In this document: positions 34,020-46,691 of the stretch, one piece after another
How positions within the stretch are numbered: position 1 is the stretch's first letter
How the letters are laid out: every line of letters starts with the position of its first letter
NCBI GenBank assembly: GCA_008360955.1
Contig: LUCM01006116.1
Span: 222,031 to 286,030, forward strand
Reading direction: 5' to 3'
From: Fasciolopsis buskii
Taxonomy: Eukaryota; Platyhelminthes; Trematoda; Plagiorchiida; Fasciolidae
Length of the DNA: 64,000 nt
Position numbers and translations under genes: made by a program
The notes under the pieces: model-generated
What the model saw: the letters and a program-made list of their open reading frames with translations, nothing else
Told to the model about the DNA's origin: nothing
The model's database searches: none

Positions 34020-35430
34020 ACTTGGAGTTAAATCAAAACGATATATCAGTCGTTTTGAAAATTCTCATTGAAATACTTCGATGTATTTTATGCTACCTAC
34101 CTACCACTCAGTTTTAACTAAATGACTTGTTCCTTTCACTTCTGCAGATGTAGGTAAAATTGTATGCGCATAGTCAATAACCACTAGCTCCGTTGGTGGG
34201 ATAAAATTAATAATTTAGGAAGGTCTTCGGTCTACTTCCGGAAGCTTGCAGTAAACAGGAGCCAACCAATAAGTGATCAACTCTAAAAAGGCCAAAATAA
34301 TTTAGTCCGCCTATCAGGTATTTACATAATTCACTGAGTGAATTTGTACTCAGCTTTGGCATCTGACTCAGTTTCACTGACTTAAAATCCAATGGATCCT
34401 AACTGAACTGGTTTGATTCCGCAACCTATTGGCTAAATTTTTGAATATCCGTCAGATTGACACGTAATTCTTCCTGAACTGCATGACGAAGAACAAAGCA
34501 CAACGTGGACTTGACATGAAGTAGAATGAATCGGCCATACAGACTAATAATATGAGGAATCTACACCTTATGAAGGGTATTTCCTGTATCCGGCTAAGAA
34601 ACAGCTCCTGGGCACATCAATGCGGCACCTTTCATTCTGTAGAATGACCACCATCTGAAACATACTTCCAGACGAAAGGGTTTACAAGCTTACTGGCCAA
34701 GTGTTTAGTCAATGAAGTTGACGGCTTTACTCATCTGCAATGACGATGTCTTCCTGTGCCTCCTTTCGGAAGGCTGAACGTGAGCGAATTTGTTTTCGCC
34801 TTATTTACCACTTGTACGTCACAGAATGACCGTTTATCGCACATCTAGTCGATGATTCACAGAGCACCATTAGGCAGACTGCATCAAACATCCGGCCAAA
34901 GGAAATTTACTTGGACAGTTCTAATGTAGAAGATCCACCACTAAGTCTGTCAGTAAATTGGATTGGGTAGATCGAGGTAAAAGATTCATCTAATAAGATG
35001 CGCGAAGTCATTAGCTGTATCATCTGAATTCACATGTGTACGTTGCACGCACTTTGGTGCTATATGTACCCTCTTTCAGCTGACCCACGTAATCATATCC
35101 AAAACTTTCTCACTATCCTTACTCAAACCCTATTGGATTTTGGATCAGTGACATGCAAGTGACATGCGTCACAGTAGACAACTTTGTCATGTAACGAATT
35201 ACAGCAGAATTTTCTTATGGTCAGCTAGTGTTTACTAGGTGGTGTTATGGGAAGATTAAGAAGTACGTTGCATATCGATCTTCTCAGGACTAAATGTCGA
35301 GTCCAGATTGTGTTAGAAACTAATTTACCGAAACTTTTCCGCTTGCAAAAATCAGGAAAACTCGATCCTACTTGTGTTGCTTACCAATAGGAATAATATA
35401 ATGTCAATAACCGCGTTGTTGTTGGATGTT
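34020..35430. other. No gene recognised
   Basis: Only short frames; no splice-bounded exon, tRNA-like head or transposon domain recognised. Confidence 0.4.
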
Positions 35431-35433
35431 ATA

Positions 35434-35562
35434 ATTCATCGATTTTTCGACTTCCGTGGGTTTCTCAAGGGCAAATTTTGCAATCCAAAATTGTATTTTT
35501 CTGATAATGATACTTACTTTAAGAGAGACTAAACGCATTAGTCGAAACGTTGTTTTTGCTAT
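35434..35562. repeat. Palindromic repeat family, two copies facing each other
   Basis: 35434-35490 in minus orientation reads attgcaaaatttgcccttga, then gaaacccacggaagtcga, matching the core at 63936-63984. About 35530-35562 in plus orientation reads taagagagactaaacgc then attagtcgaaacgttg. The two cores are inverted relative to each other. Confidence 0.6.
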
Positions 35563-37183
35563 CTACAACCTTCAGAACTTTGGTTTTACCTTTTGGAATG
35601 TCTCTGGGATGTAAATAACTTGCATACACACGGAAAACCTCCGTGAATGCACACAAGTGGAACCACCGTGAATAACCATTCAGTCCCCTATGGGCCGGTG
35701 GTCCAAAAATATGCCTCTCATCATTTAGTGATCATCTGGTAACAGATAAGGAATTAAGTCAATCGTGACAACGTTCCTAGTGGACATACCAAGTCATTTT
35801 CCTAAAATTCCAGGCAGGTTGTGACCGACGCAACGGCCGGATTTTCCTATTTCACTGGTTGCATACTCTGGCAGATTTGTCAGGGAATCCACATTCAGAT
35901 GATGTCCTAGGTAGCAGTGAGAATTTCGTCCAACATATTTCTCAATAAAATCTGATTTGAATAGTCAAGAGCTTGAATGGATGATAAGTCCATTTAAGAA
36001 TCACATGGTGATTCGTCGGAGGATTTCCGTTGGTCAGACAAAGCTAACTTATCATTTGGTTTTAGCAACATAAGATCATTAGATATGTCTACGGAGAGAC
36101 CTGGGCCATTCACAACTTATGGTAACAGCCGTAGGCGCATAATTGAGCCTGTGTCGGTAGCTGCCAGTCTCCAACAGCACTGCCTCATGAATAGCGACTT
36201 CGAACAAGAATGAGAATGAGAAATACTGTTTAGTTACTGATCGGTCACCTGTTAAAGTTGCATTCATAATAGACATTAAAGTGTGTTTCTGAAAAGAATC
36301 ACGAAAACTGTTTATTTGAACAGCTGAATCATCATCTTAGTATTCAAGTATGATCTTGGAAAGCATGGTTGAAAATGTCTCCGAAAACAATTAAAGTGAT
36401 ATGAAGAAAATAACAACGAGGAACGAAGATGTTTCAAAACATGCTTTGGGAACCATGTGATGAGAAGGTCAGATCGATTTTGTTTCCAAGCTCGACATTT
36501 TTACTCGTCAATTTCCAATGGAAATTCTAACTGCGATACAGCTTGTCACCGTTGAATCCAACTACCAAAGAGTTTTCTAGGATGATAGTGTGCCTATGCA
36601 TCATATATTTGTCGTGCACAAATTTCACGCTGGTTTTGGTGAGAGGATGCCTCTTTGAATAGTTTCACTGTTAAACCCAGCCACATCGCTCTGAGACGGC
36701 ACGAGTGTATTGCAATGAGTGACGGTCTGAGAAGAACATACTTCATTCACAACAAAACATTTTGATTTCACTGGGGCATCACTCATGTGCAGTATCGCAC
36801 GGACCGATGAAGTCAGGTGAGTTTTAGGTCACTTAAAGCACTGCATCATCTTATTATTTCATCTCGTTTGGTTGTGTCTTGCACCTGAATAAAGTACCAA
36901 TCTTAATTATGCACGCGCACATAGTCAGGTCGAACGAAATACTGATCGGGAAATTTTGCTGCAGGACCTACTTTAGATTTCAGTCCGAAAAATATTCACT
37001 CCACATTTTGCCAACAGAACGCAATTATTTCGAAGATGTTGCCATGTTATTGACCTATATGAGGGACGCATTGTACGTGTTTGTTCATTCGACCACTGTG
37101 CATGTAATGTGCGCAAAACCGGCAGATTTTTTTTCAAAAAGCAGTGTATAGTCAATCACATCTCACTTTTCTACTCGTGATGT

Positions 37184-37372
37184 ATGCAGGAATGTAACGA
37201 AAAATCCAATTCCTCTCATACTTCCGAACTAGCACATTTTCATCGCACACAAACGCTACACAAACGGAAAGAGATGAATGACGTCACGAGTTCCAATCTC
37301 CATTGTCATAACAACTTACATAGGATTTACCTAACTTCTGATTTTGGACACAACATAGTTCGTGTTCGTTGA
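37184..37372 (+). CDS. Possible exon, unidentified hydrophilic protein
   Basis: Good acceptor (cacttttctactcgtgatgtatgcag) followed in phase 0 by about 60 codons to a stop at 37370-37372. His/Asn/Ser-rich (SSHTSELAHFHRTQTLHKR). No family recognised. Could be a terminal exon. Confidence 0.3.
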   Translation: MQECNEKSNSSHTSELAHFHRTQTLHKRKEMNDVTSSNLHCHNNLHRIYLTSDFGHNIVRVR

Positions 37373-37489
37373 AAAATTTTGCATATTGTTTCACGTTCGA
37401 AATTCACGAGTCTTTCGGAATGCCAAAAACTGAACTAGTTATCGGTACGAATGGCCAAGGATACTATAAATCGTGGGGAAATCCTTTAG

Positions 37490-37669
37490 ATGAATACAAT
37501 TCTCGGTCATACCGACTTTTCGACTCAGTATCGCACTAACCAAACGCGCGAACATAGAATGTGTGCGCGCTCTAAATCGTTTCGTTTACTTACCTCGGGT
37601 ACAAATGGCAAGGTCGATAGATTTGTGAATGTTTCTACAGGTAAGGTGACATCGGATGCAATGTGTCAG
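37490..37669 (+). CDS. Possible exon, unidentified protein (strand uncertain)
   Basis: Begins with ATG directly after a weak acceptor (atcctttag) and runs 60 codons to a GTAAGC donor; an internal GTAAGG donor sits at about 37640. Contains KVDRFVNVSTGKVTSDAMCQ at the end. The opposite strand of the same place also has an open exon with acceptor gttttcag and donor GTAAGT, so the coding strand is not settled. Confidence 0.25.
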
Positions 37670-37939
37670 GTAAGCTCTGAAAACATGGGCCTTTACTTGT
37701 TCGTGCATGTATATTTATATACTTGTGTACATGTGTGCGCATGTATGTGCGTGAGGGCAAAATAACCGCGAATCAACTGATCGTCCCTGGCAAAACAGTC
37801 GTTAAAGTCCGCATACTTGGTTCAATATTGACGAAGCTTGAACAGGAGCTGCTCGGGTTGCTTTTAGAACCAGTCAACCAATTTACACTGAGACCGGCAG
37901 TTTTGCCATACCGGCAAGGAACAGATAATCGTTAGGAGC

Positions 37940-38637
37940 ATCTCGTCAACATCGAATCAGATCAAGTACTCTAAACAATTATCATGTTATTTTTAATTCG
38001 ATTGTGAATCGATACATTTCATCATGAAGTAGAAACCGCGACTTATCAAAAGGGTTGCATTAAAGTACTAGTGACAAAAAAATAAACCACCTTCGAAATG
38101 CGTCCTACATGAGGCTGTTTCAATAATATCTAGGTGATTTAAAGCGGTACAAATGCTCTAACTTCTTTGAAATTCGGATCTACATTTACGGCCATTTTTG
38201 TAGCACCGAGAGTCTAGCATCTTAGCGAGAGTGCCCTCATATTCAATGTGATTAAGCTGGCTCACCGGGACTGACGCATCAGGCGTGGCGAGTTGGTTTT
38301 ACTAGGTGAACGCACGCGTGTGGCTTTCACAAGAACCGCGGCAAGAGAAAAACTCAATCCGCTGAATTGGTTGATGATATTTCTAAGCAGCCAGTTACCT
38401 CACATCCAAGATTGTACATAAAGCGCATTCAAATCGGCCCAGTTATTTTCATTGTCTCTTTTACTCAGTTACTTACTAAGTGAAATCACTCATTCAGCAA
38501 ACTTAGTGAATCAACAAGCGAATTCACCTAATCATGCAGTCAGTTGCTCAAACGATAGCCAATTCAATTTGTATCAGTCCACTCTTAAGCATCTAACAAA
38601 GTAAATAAATGTAAACGCACCCATCTAACTATTCACC

Positions 38638-38640
<3 letters not shown>
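37940..38640. other. No gene recognised
   Basis: AT-rich sequence ending at an AT microsatellite; no supported feature. Confidence 0.4.

Positions 38641-38641
<1 letters not shown>

Positions 38642-38670
<29 letters not shown>
38642..38670. repeat. (AT)n microsatellite
   Basis: Uninterrupted TA/AT run of about 29 bases, followed by gtatatgtatat. Confidence 0.95.
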
Positions 38671-38676
<6 letters not shown>

Positions 38677-39718
38677 GTATATCCAATTATCCACAAGGTT
38701 CTATGTGTTTACCTATTTATTTATTTTCTACTTATGTACCTATCTACCTAAATTGGTACGTTTTGTAAGATAATTGCTCAACTTTCGATGCTCTGCAATG
38801 CGCAATCACCGCGAAGCTGATGGGTGAAAGCATGTTTGCCTACATTGTTCTGAAACACTGGACCAAAATCTTACGCTTTTCAGTATTCGGACAGAATTAT
38901 ATTGATAGTGCAAGAATAAAAAGAATTATTTGCTGCAGCCAAGCAAAATAGTGAAGACATGTGCCAAAATATTTTCAGTGGTTACAATACTCATCCACTC
39001 ATGCTTTTTGTCTAAATTCTCATCTCAGATGCATATACACTAAGATGCTCCTTCCTATAAAGTGACGTAAAAATTTACCAAATTGATATGCTGATAAGTT
39101 GGGAGTACTGGTCCATCAAGGTCAGTTGTAAGACAGAGGATCAGGTGATCCGACGGCCCACGAATTCATTGTCAGAAGCTTAGTATGGAAGTTTGGACAG
39201 AGTACTAGGAAGAAATTTAGTTGGCCCACTGCCACACTGGCCCTTTCACTGATGCCCGGGGGGGACCACCTTAGGTTAATACCAATCATCTATCCAAAAT
39301 GAAGATCATCGTGGTGATAAGTTTTCCAAAATTTCATTAGACTGAGGAAGTAGATGGATTATCACTGTCATTCATAAAGGAAACTTGCGAAGTGTTAACA
39401 CCCGGTCTAACAAAACACCCGGGATCAACCTGAGGAGTGGATCAGATTTTTGAAGATTGGTCGAATTGATGGTTGCACTGATTTACAATAAAGTGGATAA
39501 GTCTTCGCGGGAGTGTCACAGAGGAATTAGTTTGGTAAAAATTGCATTCAGACTGCCAACAGGCATTATTTTTCGCTGCTTATTTGGTGTCCACAGATGC
39601 ATGGGCGATGACCAAACGGCTTTCTATTTCGATCTAGGTTGTGTTTACCAAATTTTTACCTGGCGGGAAATCTTAGGACATGAACACAGTATTCGTAGAC
39701 CACCGGTCTCTGCTTTCC

Positions 39719-39885
39719 TCATCTTTCGTCTTTTTTACTACCCTTAATAATGAAACAACAACTGTATATTATTTTCAGGAAGGGGGCCGTGGCCATCAGA
39801 GGGTTGCCAAGTGTGGGAGTTGACCGGCCAAAGGAGGATTCGAACCCGCGACATCCTCAAAGGAAAGCCACGACCTTGACCTCTG
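39719..39885 (-). repeat. tRNA-derived SINE inserted in an RTE reverse transcriptase
   Basis: Minus strand: gaggtcaaggtcgtggc, gcgggttcgaatcctcc (B-box), ggccggtcaactccc, cacttggcaacc, ggcccccttcctgaaaat and a tail tttcattattaagggtagt, then aaaaaagacgaaagatgag. The flanking plus sequence is reverse transcriptase on both sides (AFL to the left, LKSAFDSVDR to the right), so the insertion is later than the RTE copy. Confidence 0.75.
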
Positions 39886-40151
39886 AAGTCGGCGTTCGAC
39901 TCAGTCGATCGTACAGTTCTGTGGCGCTGCTTCTCATTAGAGAATATTCCGGAAAAATTCAACTCATTTCTCCAGTCTCTGAGCTGTAATAACCGAAGTC
40001 GAGTTCGCGCTTTTAACAATTTCACACCTTAGTTCACCGTGCAGGTCTTCATCCCAAATTTGCTGCTGAAATGGTAACGTAAATCCCCATATCCTTGCGT
40101 GAAAAAAGCTAAACTGATATTTGCTCATACAGGAAACTATTTGACTTGGAA

Positions 40152-40163
40152 TATGCAAGAGAA
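40152..40163 (+). other. Reverse transcriptase active site, YADD replaced by YARE
   Basis: Codons TAT-GCA-AGA-GAA preceded by DLE and followed by VV. Same substitution as at 25938-25949, with different synonymous bases around it. Confidence 0.7.
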
Positions 40164-40964
40164 GTGGTTCCCTTATGTGAGGACCTAAAAAAGTTGTTTT
40201 TTCTCGACTATCTGATTGGTAGTATTTGTTCGGTATGAGTTATGAACCTGTGGAATGTGAAATGTTTTCATTGGATGGGGTCTAGGCCAAGCCTTGTTCT
40301 TGACTGGAAATAATTGAGTGAAGTAGATAGACTTAGTTACTTGGGTATTTGCATCCAGCCTGATGGTCGTACATCGGATGAAATGAGTTCATTAGCGTTC
40401 ACCAACTTGAGACATGTGCTACAGGCGTGTTATCATCTTACCCATCAAAGGTCGAGTACACACAACAGCGGTGGAGTCGGTTCTACAGCAGGGTCCAGAA
40501 AATGGTCCGTTGGGCAATGATTTTCGATATTTGAGCACCTTTGTCTTCATAGTGTAGGGAGAATATGGTGGAATAATTTTGTGAGTAATTCGTTGATTAG
40601 ACGCAAGATGCTGGTTCGCAGAGTTTTGCCTTTAGATCAGAAGCTAAATCAGAGTAGGATATATTGGTTGGAATAGGTTTTTCGCGCATGTCCACAAAAC
40701 GACTACCTCGATGCACCTTTAGTTTCCGATTCAGGTAGCGGTTGGCGGAGGTATTGAGGTGGTCAGTCTAACACATGCCAAAAATACAAACCAACTTTAA
40801 CCGGTGAACAGTCCCGTATAGGCGTAGTAAGATTTTCTGGTTGCGGTCTACCCGACAGTCGGAGACAATGGATGATCTATCACAATTCCTTAGTCAGTGG
40901 CACTTTTGCTTTCAACATCTCTTTTCTAAACATTCCTTCGGATCGCTACGTTGCAGTTGCTCTT

Positions 40965-43900
40965 TCAACTAATCACATTCGCTTTTTCTCCAATCAGTAG
41001 AAGATAACAATTAAAACACAGTGTGCTGGAAATTTTACAAAAACTAAAACTGAATTTCAAGCAATCGAAACACTTTTACTTCTTATCAGCCCGTGTATTT
41101 TATGATCATTTTTATTTCTGTTTCATTCTTGCTTCGTCCTACGTGGACGTGACTAAAACCAGAGCACATTCACTGAAGTTTATTGCTTGTACAAACTGAA
41201 CTAAGCAGAACAAAGCAACACTGCCTGTTTGTCCTACTAATAGCTTTGGGGCATTAAGTCATCCAAAGCATAAGAAATAAAAGAAATGCGTTCACACGTT
41301 TTGTCACGTGGTCGTCATGTGACAGTTTTAAAATTCTAAGCTTACTGAGGTGCAGGTCTGTCGTCTTCTAGACCGTTTAACAATGGTAGACGAGTGTATT
41401 GTTTGGTTCATCGGAAAACGTTCTTTTTTGTTCTTGATTTCATACTCATTAGAATCAATGCCGTTTAAAACAAATCCCATAAGATTGTCGTATGCACTAA
41501 AATAAGACAGATTTTGTCACTTTGTTTTTCCGTCTTTGGAGAAAAACGGCTTCGACTAATTAAGTTGTTGTTTTCGATTAGGATAAACTAATCCACCTCC
41601 AGTTGGTCATACATCGATTCTTTTAGTAAACGTGAGAATGTTTTTTAGGACTGGAAAACACTGATCACCCTATACCCCTGGGTGTTCAGAAACTTAGGGA
41701 TATTTTTCAAGAGTAATTCGATTGATTGATAGCACACGCGTGGCACGTTGTTTTGGCTTTTGACAATTTGCATGGATCCAGTACGTAAAAAATTTCTTTC
41801 TGACGCAGCATGTAGATTTAAGTTAGGACAAAGATAAAATAAGTTAACATGAATCATATGTAACACATTGTACTAACATTACTAGTAGCAATGGGGATAA
41901 CACAATAAAGCCATGAGTTATAATATCATAGTAAACGCGAAGCTCTCTTTATTTCCTTGCATTTTACAAAATAGTCGATGCTAAAGTCACCATACTGATA
42001 TCAAATTTCTAAACTTCTGGGCTATGGAATTCTTTTCGGTTATTTGCAAAATTTCTACCCCACAAGTCACAAGAATTTCTATGAAACATTTTACTAAATT
42101 CATTTGTATTCATTTTGAGACCATCAAGGGTCATAAAATGCTTACCAGATAAATTTTTTATCAATACCCCAAACAGCCATGATTGTGAAGTGCAAACTCC
42201 AAAGAAAAGATTGGATGGGATACCCACAATCGTCACAAGACATTAATGGTAACTGAGGAAATGTGAACTGTTTGGATCCTTATATTTTCTGGCTGGAGTA
42301 GTGGGCAACTGTACTTCGTCCCACGGGGTTTCTCAATCATTATTTTTTCCACCTAAGAGGAACAAATTTCTCTAGTATCTACAAGTATTTAGTTAAGACT
42401 TGTCATGAAAATCGCTGAAGACTTGGATTATAAACTTTGGGATAAATGCATTGATTGGAGAAAATTTGATTCATTAGTGAAGTTGCATAGGTCGCATCTT
42501 AGTATCCGCATTTTCATAGACTAATATTTTGGTATTCATACCGGTAATGTGGGCAGGAAAAATCTCGTTTCTTCGGTCGAGCCTTGGAACAGCCGATAAT
42601 CCTCGATGCAGTTTTTCATCATTTCCGGCTGCGATAAAATTGAAATTGATTGATCCAGCTTTTGCGATTGCTAGAGTGAGCTTTCTCCTAATGTCACATG
42701 AAGTCCATTCCGCCTTAATTTTACAACACGGAGTAAAAAATCTGTACAGATGATCCCGTAAACTGTCAGCAATTTGTGGGGTTCTTTCGTAAACGTTAAC
42801 AATCTCAAACTAAGCAAGGAAGATGTTCAAGTGCACCGAAATTGCCCTCTCTTGACGTCGACTTTTGGATGCCAGTTTCTTAATTGGATTTTCCATTCTA
42901 TATCTATAGGAAGGTTATTTGCAGAACCACTCAACTATCTGCCCATTACTTAAACAACCGGCGCCAATTAACGTCAATTTTCAGGTATTATTGCTCGGCT
43001 GCCTATTATAGTTCCTGATAGTGACGCGACAGATCAGTTAAAAATAACTCTTTCCCAAACCCCACGATTGTAGATGAACGTGGATTAATTCAAGAACACG
43101 GAATCAAATAATTTCACCTCACTGCAGACTCATCTATGGTTTGGGGAGTTTTTATACACATGTGACAGAATGACTTTTAACCAAGAGAAAAAGCTGGGCA
43201 GCATTTTGCGCTCATAACCGAGGTCATGCTTGGCGGACCGATGAAAAAATTTTGATAAAACCATGTCCATTTGAGGACTGGAATAACTTTTGTTGACTAA
43301 AAGCTGCTATCAATAAAGTTATTATAGTGACAACAAATGCGGCCTTCAGCGGACTTGGGTTTCTAATTTCAGAATTTCTATTAGTGTTCAGCTTGAGCGA
43401 CTTCTTCACGTTCCTTGGGATTCGCATGACGTGAATATTTTAAATTCATTTGATGAAAAGCATAGGAAGGTCGGGAAATTGTTTGCGCTTATTCCTGAAA
43501 TAGTGATGGCTTGCCAAGTATGAAATGTTAGGGAAAACTCCCTCTGCATAGTAGTACAACAGTTGCAGACTTCCGCACCGTACCATCCCGCTTGAGGTCA
43601 TACTTGGTCACCTGCTCGAGTTATTGGATCCAGTTGTGATCGGGCGTAATAAGGTGGGAACGCGAATCACCAGCACGCATTTGAATAACCCGCACTCCAG
43701 ACTATACGAATGAGGACACTGGGAGAATCGCACCAACTGGAAATCACGTCGAGTTCGAGTGCATGCGTTCACCTATTAAATAGACAGGAAAGTCATTGGT
43801 GGACTACCTTTGGGCTAGTGACTGTGTTGGTGTTCGCTTTTCACAATCGAATTTCCCAATATTCGGATTGGTTGGTAGCAAACAACAAAAACAATGTATA

Positions 43901-44810
43901 TGTACCCGACTGTATCACGTGATTTGCACGTGGACTCATCACGTCCTGTTTTGGGTTGCCTCATGTGCATTCTTTTTTTGTACAAACGACAATTTTCGGA
44001 TGCACTAAACGGTTGGTTCCGAACACTTTTATGCCCTACAGGTTGTTGCGCCGTTGTGTCGTGTTTCATTGTTGGGCTTTTGCACTAGAAGTCTTGCAAT
44101 TCAGTTTCCCATTACCCGTGAGGCATTAATGGACACAATCAAATTAGGTAATAATTAGTGCAATTTGAATACGAGATTAGCATAGCTCGGAAGTGGCCAT
44201 GTCTTTGTTCACCAACAAACGGCACACGAGAGTTGTGCAGCGGTTAATTCTCAAAGGCATAATAGGAAATAATTAACTATTTCTGGAGTAGGCATGACAG
44301 TTGAAGATCACTACTTAGATAGTAGAAGGGGGCTTCGAGGATTTCCGATGCAGGATTCTCACAGGCCCTTTTCCGTAGGACAGGTGTGCAGATGGCCAAG
44401 TCAGCCAAAGTGATGAGAGAATTACGAATGAGTAAAACGACACCTCCACGTAGCAATTTACGGGATCACAGTGGGGGAAGTGCCAAGGTCAACTGTTATA
44501 AAAGGTAGTTCATTCGCCAGTTTAGAGCAGATTAGTGGGCAGTCATAAACTGTGTAATGTGAACGATCAGTAGGGATGGATTACTGAACTGCGATGTTCG
44601 AAACCGAAATGCGCATATTCGTTCTAGTGCGAAATCGATTAAGGTTAATCAGTTTGAGTTAGCAGAGGAGAGGAAGTGTGGCGAAGTATACAGACGGTAG
44701 GAACTAATATCAGGTGCAGGGTTAGAAAGTTAACTTGCCGAGTCTGTGTTGTACGGTTTGAACCGCCGCGGGGTAACATTCAGACAGACATGCACACCGT
44801 TCATTCATTC
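40965..44810. other. No gene firmly recognised
   Basis: Short frames only. A minus-strand frame at about 42530-42743 (IAKAGSINFNFIAAGND, then RRNEIFPAHITG) faintly resembles subtilase-like sequence but lacks confirmatory residues. Frames at 43710-44090 with hydrophobic stretches overlap in all three frames and have no splice support. Confidence 0.3.
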
Positions 44811-44814
44811 ATTA

Positions 44815-44965
44815 TCATCGTCGTTTTGTTTCCTTTATAAATGAAACAAAAAAGTCCATCATTTTCAGGAGAGGGGAAGTTGACTGGCGTTGGGACTATT
44901 CGAACTAGCGACCTTTGGGTTCAAATGATATGTTGTTGGCCGGTTGACCACTAGCAGTGTAGGCT
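44815..44965 (-). repeat. tRNA-derived SINE, diverged copy
   Basis: Minus strand: tagtggtcaaccggccaac as A-box region, gctagttcgaatagtccc as B-box region, cgccagtcaacttcccc, tcctgaaaatgatgg and tttcatttataaaggaaac, followed by aaaacgacgatg. Same order of blocks as the copies at 20543 and 39719. Confidence 0.65.
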
Positions 44966-45605
44966 GCTACTTAAGGAGGCAATGGATGCATGTGAAAAAC
45001 GAAAAACCAACGAACGTCATTAAAGGAAGCCTGAAAGCGGAGAAGTATTTACGAAACAACTGCCAGATTGGAAAATGAGGCCAGTAAACGGAAAAAACTT
45101 AAAAATAATGCCTTCCAGTCCACGCTGAACGGGCTTGGCTGAAAACGTTTAGAAATAGTTGTGCCGAAAAGAAATTACCATTGGCGAAAGGTGGTTAGGC
45201 TTATGTCGGTGCAAGCGGCATAGCACATGTCTACATCATCGGTATTTGCATTGACGGAACAATCGGGAGGTCATTCACGTAAATGAGGAAAAGAAAAGAT
45301 GAAAGAACAGCAAACTGAAGGGTTATTAGTGAAAACTTTAGACATTTCATCTTCCAAACTCTTGTCTTGTACACATCTCATAAAATAACCCATGTTAACA
45401 TGCGAGTTTGGTTTTTATTGTGTAACTAACCCATTCCAGATGCTCCAGTCACAACGGCGGGGCAGGGATTTCGGACATATGGACAGCCTAACATCCATAT
45501 GAAACAATCATTCCAAAGATCACCGAGCTAGCTGGCCTCAAGACCATCGGGGCGCATGACATGAAAGGCGGCTAACCTTTCGCCTGTCACACAGTTCAAT
45601 GCGCA

Positions 45606-45607
<2 letters not shown>

Positions 45608-45636
<29 letters not shown>
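45608..45636. repeat. (AC)n microsatellite
   Basis: Uninterrupted AC run of about 29 bases. Confidence 0.95.
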
Positions 45637-45640
<4 letters not shown>

Positions 45641-45679
45641 TCTAACATCCATTGCTATATGAACTTTCCCTCGAAATTA

Positions 45680-45740
45680 TCTGATCGCAAAACTTGTCTT
45701 GAGAAATACTGCCCAAAGTAGTCGAAAAGTTGGCCAACTA
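45680..45740 (+). repeat. Palindromic repeat family, partial copy
   Basis: Reads gatcgcaaaacttgtcttga, then gaaatactgcccaaagtagtcg and aaaagttgg, matching 63934-63984 closely. The left inverted arm is not recognisable. Confidence 0.6.
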
Positions 45741-46297
45741 CGACATCTACTGAAAATGCTGTTATTAAAGTCGTGATATTCTCACTAAATTAACACATGG
45801 TGCATCAATTTTTCGATACACTCTTTATGTCGTTCGGCCCTGATATTTACAAGTATGATTGGTATCAGGAACAGCGAAATCTTTGGATTAGAAATGATCT
45901 GGGGACTGACTAATCGAGAAATCTCTATGGAACACGTTCGGTAAACTACTCCGAATGTGCAGTCTATCAGAGTCTGAAGTCGCAAATTAACTAGGTCCTT
46001 TTAGCCAATAGGATAGGCAACACTCAAGCCAAATTCTAGGTATGGGAAATGTTGTGCACATAGTAGTACCAAAATAGTACCGATAAAGGAATACACAAAA
46101 AAGTTAACCGAAGCAGGCGCACCCAGCGGTAAACGTAGATCGAAAAAAGAATTTCTCCAGTGTGCCGGAACTAGCGGAAATATACAGATATCGCGTCCGG
46201 AAAAACAAACAACTAAACAAATGTCATGAAATTCAAATCAGGCGTCACTCAAACGTAGTTAAAATGATGACATAAAGGTGGAGCACCGGTCTACCTA

Positions 46298-46421
46298 ATG
46301 ACAGAGCAAGTGCCGGTGTGGTTACATATACATGGGAATCACAATTTCACCCAAACGACTTCAACAACAGAACAGAAAAATACGAACGCATTGATGGTAC
46401 AGTATATTTTTGCGAATAACT
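46298..46421 (+). CDS. GPI-tailed cysteine-containing protein, upstream exon (putative)
   Basis: Frame open from 46271 through ATG at 46298 to a GTAAGT donor at 46422. Forty-one codons, including VWLHIHGNHNFTQTT and ending MVQYIFANN, leave one base, which fits the exon at 46692. It is not a signal peptide, so either this is an internal exon (weak acceptor aaag near 46277) or an upstream exon supplies the leader. An Asn-Phe-Thr sequon is present, compatible with a secreted protein. Confidence 0.42.
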
Positions 46422-46691
46422 GTAAGTCCTATAACATCTTGAACAAAACTTTGAAAGTATTAAACGTTTCTGTTTGCTGTGTTGTCTTTTCGCAGACGTA
46501 AAACTGACGTTTTTTACTTCACATTGGTTCAGCATATCAATTGACCTTTTCGGGCCACAATCTTCGCACACTTTGACACTTTTACTAATTTTACTGGCAT
46601 GCTGCGTTGGTAAAATTCCGCCCATGTGCACGAAAACCAGGTAAAAGCAGAAAAACGTCTTCTCGATTACGGGCCAATTGCTTGCTTTCAG

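Larger units (their letters stand above)
39340..40960 (+). mobile_element. RTE-type retrotransposon relic, interrupted by a SINE
   Basis: Plus-strand RT fragments in order: SSRECHRGISLVKIAF (compare the conserved HRGISL block), GCVYQIFTWREILGHEHS, RRPPVSAFL, then the SINE at 39719-39885, then LKSAFDSVDRTVLWRC (motif A with Asp intact) and SLSCNNRSRVRAFN, LFDLEYAREVV at 40137-40169 (YADD replaced by YARE), VDRLSYLGICIQPDGRTSDE, LAFTNLRHV and a C-terminal WWNNFVSN region. The endonuclease is missing. Stops and frameshifts occur throughout. Confidence 0.8.

Noticed and set aside
42530..42743. Subtilase-like exon on the minus strand
   Set aside because: The IAAGND stretch is suggestive, but the catalytic Ser and His regions are not found, no phase-compatible exon lies nearby and the plus strand is equally open.
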